From CAZEVY01 sp964515555 (GTDB lineage Bacteria > Acidobacteriota > Terriglobia > Bryobacterales > Bryobacteraceae), in assembly GCA_964515555.1 (NCBI GenBank), contig CAZEVY010000004.1, forward strand, positions 1 to 64,000: a stretch of DNA of 64,000 nucleotides. The letters are read 5' to 3'. Position 1 is the stretch's first letter; each line of letters opens with the position of its first letter. Shown piece by piece: positions 14,808-21,117 of the stretch. A program made the translations under genes and the position numbers. A model generated the notes under the pieces. It was not told the DNA's origin. It saw only the letters and a list, made by a program, of their open reading frames with translations, and made no database searches.

Positions 14808-16376
14808 CGGCTTCCCGGCCAGCACCTCGCGCACTTTCGCCATCAAGGCCTCCAGCGTGAACGGCTTCTGGAGGAATCCCGCGCCCTCGGGGAAGGAGTG
14901 CACTGCGGCGTCCGAGGTGTATCCCGAGACGTAGAGCACCTTCAGCCCCGGTCGGAGAGGACAGAGCCGCTCAGCCAGCTCGCGCCCACCCATGCGCGGC
15001 ATGACGACGTCGGTGAGCAGCAGGTCGATGCTTCCCTGGTGCGCGGCGGCGGCTACAAGCGCCTCCTCGCCGTTGGCGGCCTCGATCACACGGTACCCGT
15101 CGCGCGCCAGGATGCGCCGCATCAGGCTGCGAATCCCCGGCTCGTCCTCCACCACCAGCACCGCCGGCGGCTTGGCCTCGGCCCTCGGCTCCTCGATAGC
15201 GGGCGGAGCGGGTGCGGGGGCCAGCGGCAGGTACATCTGCCAGCGATTACCCCCGGCCGACGTGCTTACCGAAAGCTCGCCGCCGCTCTCCCTGACGACC
15301 GCGTAGGCAACGTCGAGCACGTGGTTCCGGCCGGCGGTCGCGGCCGGATCGAACATCGCCCGGATGGCCTCCGGGTCGAGGGGCTGCCCGCTGTCGGCGA
15401 TTGCCAGGTGCGCATACTCGCCCGGCGCGAGTCCGCCGCCGGTCTCCGGATCGCCGGCGACTACGGTCGCGGGCGCCGTCGAGATGCACAGGCGCCCGCC
15501 GCCCCGCATGGCATCCCTGGCGCAATCCGCCAGCACGCGGATGACATCCTCGATGTGCTCGCGGTCGGCGAAGACCATTCCCAGCGCGGGATCGAGCTGC
15601 GTCTCGACTTCGATGTGCGAGTTCCAATGCAGGTGCAGCCGTTCAGCCCCCTCGGCGATGGACGCGTTCAGATCGAACGGCGCGGGCTGAAGTTGGGGCG
15701 CACGGGTGTAGGCGAGCAACGGCTCGGTGAGCGAGGCCAGCCTTCGCGACGCCGCCAGGATTTCCTCAACGGCGTTGCGCAGCGGGCTTTCCGGCGGCAA
15801 CCCGATCAGGAGCTCCTCGCAGTGCCCGCCGAGAATCATGAGCAGGTTGTTGGAGTCGTGCGCGACCTTGGCGGCCAGCCGCTTCAGCGCCGCGACGCGG
15901 CTCGACTGCGCGGCCAGACGCTCGGAGAGCAGCGCGCTCTCGATGTCGTCAATCGAGAGGCCGCGCAGGTTGGTGATGTCGTCGGCGAGCAGCACGAGCT
16001 CCTGTTCGGCATCGCCGTTCCATCCGCGAAAGGCGAGCAGCGTGATGCGCAGCTCGCGCCGTCCGGCGGGCGTGGCGACTTCGCCGAAGACGGTGGCGAC
16101 GCGGTCGGCGCCCTCCAGCACCTGGCGGGCGGCGTCCGGCAATCCGGGGATCGGCAGCACCCGATCGAGGGGCGTGTCGATGGCCTGGCCGGGCTCGAGC
16201 CACAGGGTCCGCCGGAAGGCGCGGTTGACGGCCTGGACGACGAGATCTTTCGTCAGGACGGCCAATGCGGCCGGAATCGCGGCGACGATTTCCTGGTAAT
16301 AGCGCTTCTCGGTCTCGACCAGCGAGAGCAATCGCGCGACTTCCCTCGGTTTCCAGCCCTGGTCGCTCAGCTCCAT
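14802..16376 (-). CDS. Hybrid histidine kinase-like protein with receiver domain
   Basis: The protein has 524 residues from the ATG at 16376; a TTG at 16427 would add 17. The order is a PAS-like domain (about residues 25-140), a dimerisation/phosphoacceptor helix with H173 (KVAHDSNNLLMIL), an HATPase-like domain (about 225-385), and a receiver domain (about 405-524) with acidic pocket VEDEPG, phosphoacceptor D456 in LLTDVVMPRMGG, and K in FLQKPF. The ATP-binding part is abnormal: the N-box Asn is C285 (VLADCARDAM), the G1 motif reads DSGQPL instead of DTGxGM, and the G2 motif GxGLGL is missing. ATP binding is therefore doubtful while H173 and D456 remain. No response regulator lies next to it. 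Confidence 0.85.
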   Translation of the reverse strand: MELSDQGWKPREVARLLSLVETEKRYYQEIVAAIPAALAVLTKDLVVQAVNRAFRRTLWLEPGQAIDTPLDRVLPIPGLPDAARQVLEGADRVATVFGEVATPAGRRELRITLLAFRGWNGDAEQELVLLADDITNLRGLSIDDIESALLSERLAAQSSRVAALKRLAAKVAHDSNNLLMILGGHCEELLIGLPPESPLRNAVEEILAASRRLASLTEPLLAYTRAPQLQPAPFDLNASIAEGAERLHLHWNSHIEVETQLDPALGMVFADREHIEDVIRVLADCARDAMRGGGRLCISTAPATVVAGDPETGGGLAPGEYAHLAIADSGQPLDPEAIRAMFDPAATAGRNHVLDVAYAVVRESGGELSVSTSAGGNRWQMYLPLAPAPAPPAIEEPRAEAKPPAVLVVEDEPGIRSLMRRILARDGYRVIEAANGEEALVAAAAHQGSIDLLLTDVVMPRMGGRELAERLCPLRPGLKVLYVSGYTSDAAVHSFPEGAGFLQKPFTLEALMAKVREVLAGKPA

Positions 16377-16487
16377 CCGGACGAGTCCCTGAGCACCAGT
16401 GTGGGCGGTCGACAGGGTCGCAAACAATGGAACTTTTTCGGGAATGTATTAGCTTTTGGGTACCAGTACGGGGCCTGGGCCAGTCCA

Positions 16488-16508
16488 CCCCACGCTGTGC
16501 GCTCAGGC
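16488..16508 (-). repeat. 21-base repeat spanning a stop codon (copy 2)
   Basis: CCCCACGCTGTGCGCTCAGGC on the plus strand, 20 of 21 identical to 14787-14807. It covers the stop codon of the small membrane protein gene at 16503-16916. Confidence 0.6.
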
Positions 16509-16916
16509 GCCGGTGGCGCCGGCGGAGCGGACGGCCGCGGGCGCGAATAGGGGCTGCGATTCCTGCGCCAGCAGCACCCACAGTCCGTAAACTCCGATGG
16601 CCGTGCCGACGGGGATCTTCATCAGGTACAGCACCGACAGCACGATCGTCAGAATGCGCGCCCAGTTGCGGCAGCTCAGAAGCCCGACGCCGGCGACGAT
16701 GCTGGGCACGGAGAAGACCGCCAGCATCACGGTCACCAGCGTCCCGATGATGGTGACAATCGGGATGGCGACGGCCGCGTCGGGGTCGTTGATTCCGGCA
16801 AAGCCGATCAGTCCGGCGATGCCGCCAAAGACGACCGCCACGACCAGGGCGAGCATCAGCCACAAGGAGCCGCCGACAATGTGCACGATCGCGAGGATCT
16901 TTACGTGACGTTCCAT
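16503..16916 (-). CDS. Small four-helix membrane protein
   Basis: A 137-residue protein with about four hydrophobic segments (VHIVGGSLWLMLALVVAVVF, IPIVTIIGTLVTVMLAVF, a third around WARILTIVLSVLYLMKIPVG, and IGVYGLWVLLAQ). The ATG at 16916 follows AGAAGGGTGAAA, a usable ribosome-binding site, and is preferred to the one at 16931. Proteins of this size and layout are common inner-membrane proteins of unknown function. The gene sits 126 bases upstream of the kinase gene on the same strand. Confidence 0.7.
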   Translation of the reverse strand: MERHVKILAIVHIVGGSLWLMLALVVAVVFGGIAGLIGFAGINDPDAAVAIPIVTIIGTLVTVMLAVFSVPSIVAGVGLLSCRNWARILTIVLSVLYLMKIPVGTAIGVYGLWVLLAQESQPLFAPAAVRSAGATGA

Positions 16917-17016
16917 TTTCACCCTTCTCACTCCATTCTACGAGGGACCGTGCGGCGATGTTCCCGGCCCCGGCGTTCCGGTTCCGTGCTAGCATCGCGA
17001 TTTCAGGAGGATTCCG

Positions 17017-18528
17017 ATGCGTCGTCTCATCCTCGCCTTCGCGGCCACCGCGCTCCACGCCCAGCTCGCCGACCCGCCCGTCAGGCCGCGCGTCGGATGC
17101 GCCGACCTGCGGGCGCTCACCGGCTACGAATTCACCATCATCACCGCGACCGCGGTTCCTGCCGCTGCCAACGCCCCCGAGCACTGCCGCGTGACCGGGC
17201 AGATCATGCCCGAGATCCGCTTCGAGGTCGACCTGCCCGCCGCCTGGGGCCGGCGCTTCTACATGTTCGGCAACGGCGGCTACGCCGGCGAAGCGCTCGA
17301 CAATCCCGGCCGCATGGGACAGCGCGCCCGCGGCCTGCGCGCGGGCTACGCCGTGGCCTCCACCAACACCGGGCACGACGCCGCCACCGAGCCGCTCGGC
17401 ACTTTCGCGGTGAATCGACAGAAGCTGCTCGACTACGCATTCCGCTCGCTGCACGTCACCGCGGTGACGGCCAAGCGGATCGTCGAGGTCTACTACGGCT
17501 CTGCGCCGGTGAAGTCGTACTTCGAAGGCTGTTCGACCGGCGGGCGCCAGGGGCTGATTCTCGCGCAGCGATTCCCGGGGGACTTCGACGGAATCGTGGT
17601 CGGCGCGCCGGTGCTGAACTTCACCGGGACGATGCTCGGCTACACGAAGACGATCCAGGCGCTGGCCGCCGCGCCGATCCGCTACGAGAAGCTGAAGGCG
17701 CTCGCCGACCGCGTCTACGCCGTCTGCGATGAATCCGACGGGCTCAAGGACGGCTTGATCGACGACCCGCGGCGCTGCGACTTCCGCCCCTCGCGCGATC
17801 TTCCGCGGTGCGACGGCGAGGACGCGGCGGGTTGTTTCACCCCCGCGCAGATGGCGGCGCTCGAGGCGCTTTATTCGGACGTGACAAGCCAGGGGAAGCG
17901 CGTGTTTCCGGGCTGGCCGGTGGGCGCCGAGATCGCCGGAGCGAACGGGCGGTCGGGCTGGGACAACTGGATCGTGCGCGAGGGACAAAAGCCGATCGGG
18001 CACCTGTTCGCCGAGACGTTCTTCCGGTATCTGGCATTTCCGGAGAAGGACGCGAACTACGAAGTCGCGAAGTTCGATCTGGATCGCGACCTGCCGCGGC
18101 TGGCATGGATCCGCCAGACGCTCGACGCCACCGACCCGGATCTGACGCGCTTTCGCGACCGCGGCGGCAAGATCGTCATGTACTACGGTTGGGCCGACCC
18201 GGCGCTCAACGCGAAGATGGGAGTCGAGTATTACGAGGATGTCCTTCGCGTGATGGGACCGAAGACCACAGACTTCTACCGCCTGTTCATGGTGCCGGGC
18301 ATGTTCCACTGCGCGGGCGGCGTCGGCTGTTCGACGTTCAACTCGATGGAGGCGCTGACGCGATGGGTGGAGCAGGGGACGGCCCCGGAAACGCTGCCGG
18401 CCTCGAGGGTGGTCGACGGCAAGACGGTGCGGACGCGCCCGCTGTGCCCGTACCCGCAGGTGGCGCGCTACAGCGGGTCGGGCAGCATCGACGAGGCGGC
18501 GAATTTCCGGTGCGCGGCGCCGCGCTGA
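17017..18528 (+). CDS. Tannase/feruloyl esterase family protein
   Basis: The protein has 503 residues with a signal peptide (MRRLILAFAATALHAQ). It belongs to the tannase/feruloyl esterase alpha/beta hydrolases: FEGCSTGGRQGLILAQRFP holds the nucleophile S173 in the family CS-x-G motif, VVGAPVLNFT follows, and the lid-and-acid region has VCDESDGLKDGLIDDPRRC with the calcium-binding pattern. A C-terminal YYGWADP and MFHCAGG supply the probable acid and His. Such enzymes hydrolyse aromatic esters of plant cell walls or tannins. The gene stands alone, upstream of the rpmE leader. The exact substrate cannot be told. Confidence 0.92.
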   Translation: MRRLILAFAATALHAQLADPPVRPRVGCADLRALTGYEFTIITATAVPAAANAPEHCRVTGQIMPEIRFEVDLPAAWGRRFYMFGNGGYAGEALDNPGRMGQRARGLRAGYAVASTNTGHDAATEPLGTFAVNRQKLLDYAFRSLHVTAVTAKRIVEVYYGSAPVKSYFEGCSTGGRQGLILAQRFPGDFDGIVVGAPVLNFTGTMLGYTKTIQALAAAPIRYEKLKALADRVYAVCDESDGLKDGLIDDPRRCDFRPSRDLPRCDGEDAAGCFTPAQMAALEALYSDVTSQGKRVFPGWPVGAEIAGANGRSGWDNWIVREGQKPIGHLFAETFFRYLAFPEKDANYEVAKFDLDRDLPRLAWIRQTLDATDPDLTRFRDRGGKIVMYYGWADPALNAKMGVEYYEDVLRVMGPKTTDFYRLFMVPGMFHCAGGVGCSTFNSMEALTRWVEQGTAPETLPASRVVDGKTVRTRPLCPYPQVARYSGSGSIDEAANFRCAAPR

Positions 18529-18549
18529 CGGCCCGGCGCGAGACTTCCA

Positions 18550-18578
18550 TTGACAAGAAATCGTCTTGCTGGCAACAT
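18550..18578 (+). promoter_or_regulatory. Candidate promoter of the rpmE leader RNA
   Basis: TTGACA (18550-18555) is a perfect -35 element. CAACAT (18573-18578) lies 17 bases further on and matches the -10 consensus at 3 of 6 positions. Transcription would begin near 18585, just before the first ribosome-binding sequence of the leader. The 22 bases between the esterase stop and this element hold nothing else. Confidence 0.5.
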
Positions 18579-18614
18579 GGAATTATCACTGAAGAAAGGA
18601 GGTGGTCCAGTCAC

Positions 18615-18668
18615 ATGAGTCATGATGGTAGTAACCCTAGAACCACACCGGAGGTGATCGACCGCTAG
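18615..18668 (+). CDS. 17-residue leader peptide ORF
   Basis: The ORF encodes MSHDGSNPRTTPEVIDR and follows an exceptionally long ribosome-binding sequence (18593-18608) with 11 bases between GGAGG and the ATG. Its last codons overlap a second perfect GGAGGTGATC. A further tiny ORF, MHEWFRSVQ, lies at 18674-18703. Nothing in the peptide resembles a classical amino-acid-run attenuator. Whether it is translated is unproven; the ribosome-binding sequence is the main support. Confidence 0.45.
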   Translation: MSHDGSNPRTTPEVIDR

Positions 18669-18767
18669 AGTCGATGCACGAATGGTTCAGGTCCGTACAG
18701 TGACGAGACCGCTGCTCACGTAGACCGGTCGCCTCACGGTGTGAGACTTGGAGTTATGAACGAATCG

Positions 18768-18816
18768 AAGCCCCCGCACGGGCTCACGCCTGGTGCGGGG
18801 GCTTTCGTGTTTTTTG
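18768..18816 (+). terminator. Intrinsic terminator upstream of rpmE
   Basis: AGCCCCCGCAC (18769-18779) pairs perfectly with GTGCGGGGGCT (18793-18803) around a 13-base loop, followed by TTCGTGTTTTTT. It is a strong Rho-independent terminator on the plus strand. It is placed ahead of rpmE rather than behind a recognised gene, which suggests attenuation or the end of a small RNA. Confidence 0.9.
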
Positions 18817-18863
18817 GGAGGCGGCGCGGTCGTATTCCGGCGGCCCCTGCTATACTGGGAGGA

Positions 18864-19082
18864 ATGAAGGCAGGCATTCATCCCGCATACGACGCCGTCA
18901 AGGTCACCTGCGCGTGCGGGAATACGTTTCAGACGCGCTCGACGCACAAGGGCGACATCCGGGTCGAGATCTGCTCCAACTGCCACCCGTTTTTCACGGG
19001 CAGGCAGAAGCTGATCGACACCGAGGGCCGCGTCGACAAGTTCCAGCGGAAATATAATCGCGTTCCGAAGACGACGGCTTAG
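18864..19082 (+). CDS. rpmE: 50S ribosomal protein L31, zinc-binding type
   Basis: A 72-residue protein beginning MKAGIHPAYDAVKVTCACGN. The four zinc ligands of the C+ type L31 are present (C16, C18, C37, C40 in ICSNCHPFFTGRQKLIDTEG). L31 bridges the large subunit to the small subunit head. GGGAGGA abuts the ATG, and a TATACT sequence at 18851-18856 could be a -10 element giving an almost leaderless message. Alternatively the gene is read from the upstream leader past the terminator at 18768-18816. The 147 bases downstream (19083-19229) hold no gene I can support. Confidence 0.97.
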   Translation: MKAGIHPAYDAVKVTCACGNTFQTRSTHKGDIRVEICSNCHPFFTGRQKLIDTEGRVDKFQRKYNRVPKTTA

Positions 19083-19229
19083 CAGCCCGGGTCGAAAGTC
19101 CCAAACAACCGCTTGCTCACGCGCGCGGCTCAGCAGAATCAGGGGGTTCTGAGCCGGGACCGTCAGGGAGCGGTTTTCGACACGGGCCGTTAGGCTTTCC
19201 CAGGGCAGCCGCAGGCGCCGCCCCACGGA

Positions 19230-19658
19230 TCAGCAGCCGGGTCCGTGGTTGGGACCGCGCCCGCCCATCTGCTTTCGCATCTTGTCGCGCTCGGCCTTGC
19301 GCTCGGCGAGGAATTTCTCGTACTCCGCCTTCTGAGCGTCGGAGAGGACGGCGCGGGTGCGTTCGATCTGCTGCTCGCGGATGGCCTTCATCTCCGGGTC
19401 GAACCGCGCCGAAACCTCGCGGAATTTCGCGCGGCTGTCGTCGAGGATCTCATTGACCTTGGCGAGCTGCTCCGGCGACAGGCTCAGCCGGGTCTGCATC
19501 TCCTCGATGAGCTTGCGGCGGAACTCCTCGGGCGTCCGGCGGGGCGGCACGGCCTCGACGGTGCGCACGCTGTAGAGCCTGTGACTGAAGGCGCCGACGC
19601 CGATCCCGCCGGCGAACACCAGCGAGAAGTAGACGAGCACCGATCGGGACCGGATCAT
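19230..19658 (-). CDS. Spy/CpxP-like periplasmic heavy-metal sensor protein
   Basis: The protein has 142 residues with an N-terminal membrane anchor (SVLVYFSLVFAGGIGVGAF). A long helical region follows with the LTXXQ-like pattern of the Spy/CpxP/ZraP superfamily (LSLSPEQLAKVNEILDDSRA, AVLSDAQKAEYEKFLAERKA). Members act as periplasmic chaperones or modulators of envelope stress signalling. The C-terminus is Gly/His/Cys-rich (MGGRGPNHGPGC), a possible metal site. The ATG overlaps the stop of the anti-sigma gene (ATGA), and the gene closes the sigma-factor operon. This start is chosen because of the overlap. Confidence 0.85.
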   Translation of the reverse strand: MIRSRSVLVYFSLVFAGGIGVGAFSHRLYSVRTVEAVPPRRTPEEFRRKLIEEMQTRLSLSPEQLAKVNEILDDSRAKFREVSARFDPEMKAIREQQIERTRAVLSDAQKAEYEKFLAERKAERDKMRKQMGGRGPNHGPGC

Positions 19659-19984
19659 CGCTGGGCTCCTTCCTGCGCGACGTCGGAGGCATCGACCAGG
19701 TAGGCGATTTCCATGTCGTCGCCCAGCGCGTCCAGGTACGTGGAGGTGTATACGCTCTGGTTGGCGGAGTTGGGCCACACCAGGATCGCCGCCATAAGCA
19801 TGCAGATCGCCGCCGCCGCGGTGACGAACCCGCCCGCAAAGCGCCGCAGGCTCCAGGTTTCGCGCCGCCGAGATTCGATCCGCTCCCACAGCCGCGGCAT
19901 GAACTCCGGGCTCGCTTCGGGATCGGGAACCGCGGCGCGATACTCCCGGAAGATCGCGTCCAGTCTGTCGTCGAAATGGCTCAC
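19655..19984 (-). CDS. Putative anti-sigma factor, single-pass membrane protein
   Basis: A 109-residue protein with a cytoplasmic N-terminal half (FDDRLDAIFREYRAAVPDPE, PEFMPRLWERIESRR) and one transmembrane helix (FVTAAAAICMLMAAILVW). A short periplasmic tail follows. Its position directly after an ECF sigma gene (32-base gap) and before a Spy-like sensor, plus its topology, indicate an anti-sigma factor. No zinc HxxxCxxC motif is visible. In acidobacterial operons of this type the N-terminal segment is thought to hold the sigma factor. The role is inferred from context. Confidence 0.7.
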   Translation of the reverse strand: MSHFDDRLDAIFREYRAAVPDPEASPEFMPRLWERIESRRRETWSLRRFAGGFVTAAAAICMLMAAILVWPNSANQSVYTSTYLDALGDDMEIAYLVDASDVAQEGAQR

Positions 19985-20016
19985 GGTACCATCCTGTGAC
20001 CGGCCTTCTCGCCGGC

Positions 20017-20601
20017 TTATTCCTTCGCTTCGGCCCTACGCCCTTGGGATTTCTCGAGGGCCCGTAAAACCCGCTGTCGCGCGCGGAACAATCTTACCTT
20101 AAGTGCATTCTCGTTCACCTGGTAGATACTTTCAAGTTCCTTGAGCGACCGCCCTTCCACTTCCTTCAACGTTAGCAGGATCCGGTCTTCCTCGGAAACC
20201 GCCGCCAGCAGCTCCTGAGCCTGCTCGCGAGCGCGCGCCTTCCGCCGATCCTCTTCCATCCGGCGGCTTCCCGCCGCCGCGTCAGCCATCAGAACCTGCT
20301 GTTCACTCAGGTCTGACATCCTCGACTCGCCGCGGCGCTTCTGCCGCCGCAGATAATCGTACGCCGCGTTCACCGTCAGACGGTAGAGCCACGGCTCGAA
20401 TACCTCCGGACTCCGCAACTGGTCGAGAGAAAAATACAGCCGCGTGAAAACTTCCTGCGCGACGTCCTCGACATCCTCCGGACGCCCAATCAGCCTGGCG
20501 ATCGTGCCCAGAATCCGCTTCCGGTACAATACCACGACCTGGCTGAAAGCCTGGTCGTCGCCTTGCCGGGCACGCTCGATCAGTTGATCATTCGCCGCCA
20601 T
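20017..20601 (-). CDS. ECF-type RNA polymerase sigma factor (RpoE-like)
   Basis: A 194-residue sigma factor from the ATG at 20601; a TTG at 20640 would add 13 residues. Region 2 is clear (DDQAFSQVVVLYRKRILGTI, RPEDVEDVAQEVFTRLYFSL, PWLYRLTVNAAYDYLRRQKR). Region 4 is SEEDRILLTLKEVEGRSLKE with the helix-turn-helix ESIYQVNENALKVRLFRARQ. A linker of about 40 charged residues separates them. It is first in a three-gene operon with an anti-sigma factor and a Spy-like protein, suggesting control of envelope or metal stress. TAACCT and AGGTTA sequences upstream could belong to an autoregulated promoter, but no certain -35/-10 pair is seen. Confidence 0.93.
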   Translation of the reverse strand: MAANDQLIERARQGDDQAFSQVVVLYRKRILGTIARLIGRPEDVEDVAQEVFTRLYFSLDQLRSPEVFEPWLYRLTVNAAYDYLRRQKRRGESRMSDLSEQQVLMADAAAGSRRMEEDRRKARAREQAQELLAAVSEEDRILLTLKEVEGRSLKELESIYQVNENALKVRLFRARQRVLRALEKSQGRRAEAKE

Positions 20602-20817
20602 GCCGGGAATCCGGGCCGGCACGCGCTGCGTTCCGCGCAACCCGCTCTCCCGCTAACCTCGCACGGGTGGCGGCCTGCGCCTTGCGTCCAATGAGAAGGC
20701 GCACCGACAAACTGTTAGGTTACAAGGCATTGGGTCGAGATGCCAACCCCGGTTCGGACCCCTCCACCGGAATGGCCCTCAGCGGCGTGAGGCCTTGGCT
20801 GACTCGGGCGAGCGGCG

Positions 20818-20988
20818 TCAGCCCAACTTACCGCGGCTCTTGCGGTGGTATCCCGGCCGGGCGACGCGGCCGTAACGTTCGAGTGACCGGATCAGATGGT
20901 TCAGCACGGTTTTGCGCCGGTGAAGGTACCGCAGCCCCGCGCGTAGCGTCAACTGCATGTCGGGGGAGGCGGATAGTACTTTAGTCAT
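20818..20988 (-). CDS. Small basic protein of 56 residues, unknown
   Basis: The ORF begins MTKVLSASPDMQLTLRAGLR and continues through a helical, basic stretch (YLHRRKTVLNHLIRSLERYG) to a Lys/Arg-rich tail. I do not recognise a family. Support for a real gene comes from the promoter immediately upstream: a -10 element lies 8 bases before the ATG, implying a leaderless message. The stop codon lies inside a GGCTGAC/GTCAGCC hairpin (about 20795-20823), and a second hairpin follows. The rest of 20602-21117 shows no other gene. Confidence 0.45.
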   Translation of the reverse strand: MTKVLSASPDMQLTLRAGLRYLHRRKTVLNHLIRSLERYGRVARPGYHRKSRGKLG

Positions 20989-21024
20989 GAGTACTCTTAT
21001 AGCAATACTAGTACTAAAATGCAA
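20975..21024 (-). promoter_or_regulatory. Promoter overlaid with three AGTACT palindromes
   Basis: On the minus strand TTGCAT (21024-21019) and TATAAG (21001-20996) are exactly 17 bases apart. The self-complementary hexamer AGTACT occurs at 21010-21015 (spacer), 20990-20995 (start point and ATG) and 20975-20980 (early codons). The block is AT-rich in a GC-rich genome. The layout fits an operator that blocks the promoter, possibly by the encoded small basic protein. Confidence 0.5.
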
Positions 21025-21117
21025 TAGGTCCTGCCCTCCGACGGCGCACATTGGCTTTGGCCAGAGGCGCTAACGCCACCATGGTACAATCACGTTTCGG
21101 CCCCGGCGGCCGGCGCG

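Larger units (their letters stand above)
18585..18816 (+). ncRNA. Structured leader RNA upstream of rpmE, probable attenuator
   Basis: This stretch between the esterase and rpmE is laid out as a transcribed leader. In order it holds a 16-base segment complementary to the 16S rRNA 3' end (18593-18608, one G-U wobble), a 17-codon ORF, a second complementary segment (GGAGGTGATC, 18650-18659), a 9-codon ORF (18674-18703), a long-range stem between 18679-18689 and 18757-18767 (9 of 11 pairs) enclosing smaller hairpins, and an intrinsic terminator. The terminator ends 47 bases before the rpmE ATG, so regulated read-through could control L31 supply. An independent small RNA is the alternative. Confidence 0.55.

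Noticed and set aside
15949..18309. 786-codon minus-strand frame spanning three genes
   Set aside because: It crosses the kinase, the small membrane protein and the esterase in wrong frames and shows no domain.
20690..20800. Possible tRNA around GGTTCGGACCCC
   Set aside because: The T-loop-like string is not followed by a pairing acceptor stem and no anticodon arm can be drawn.
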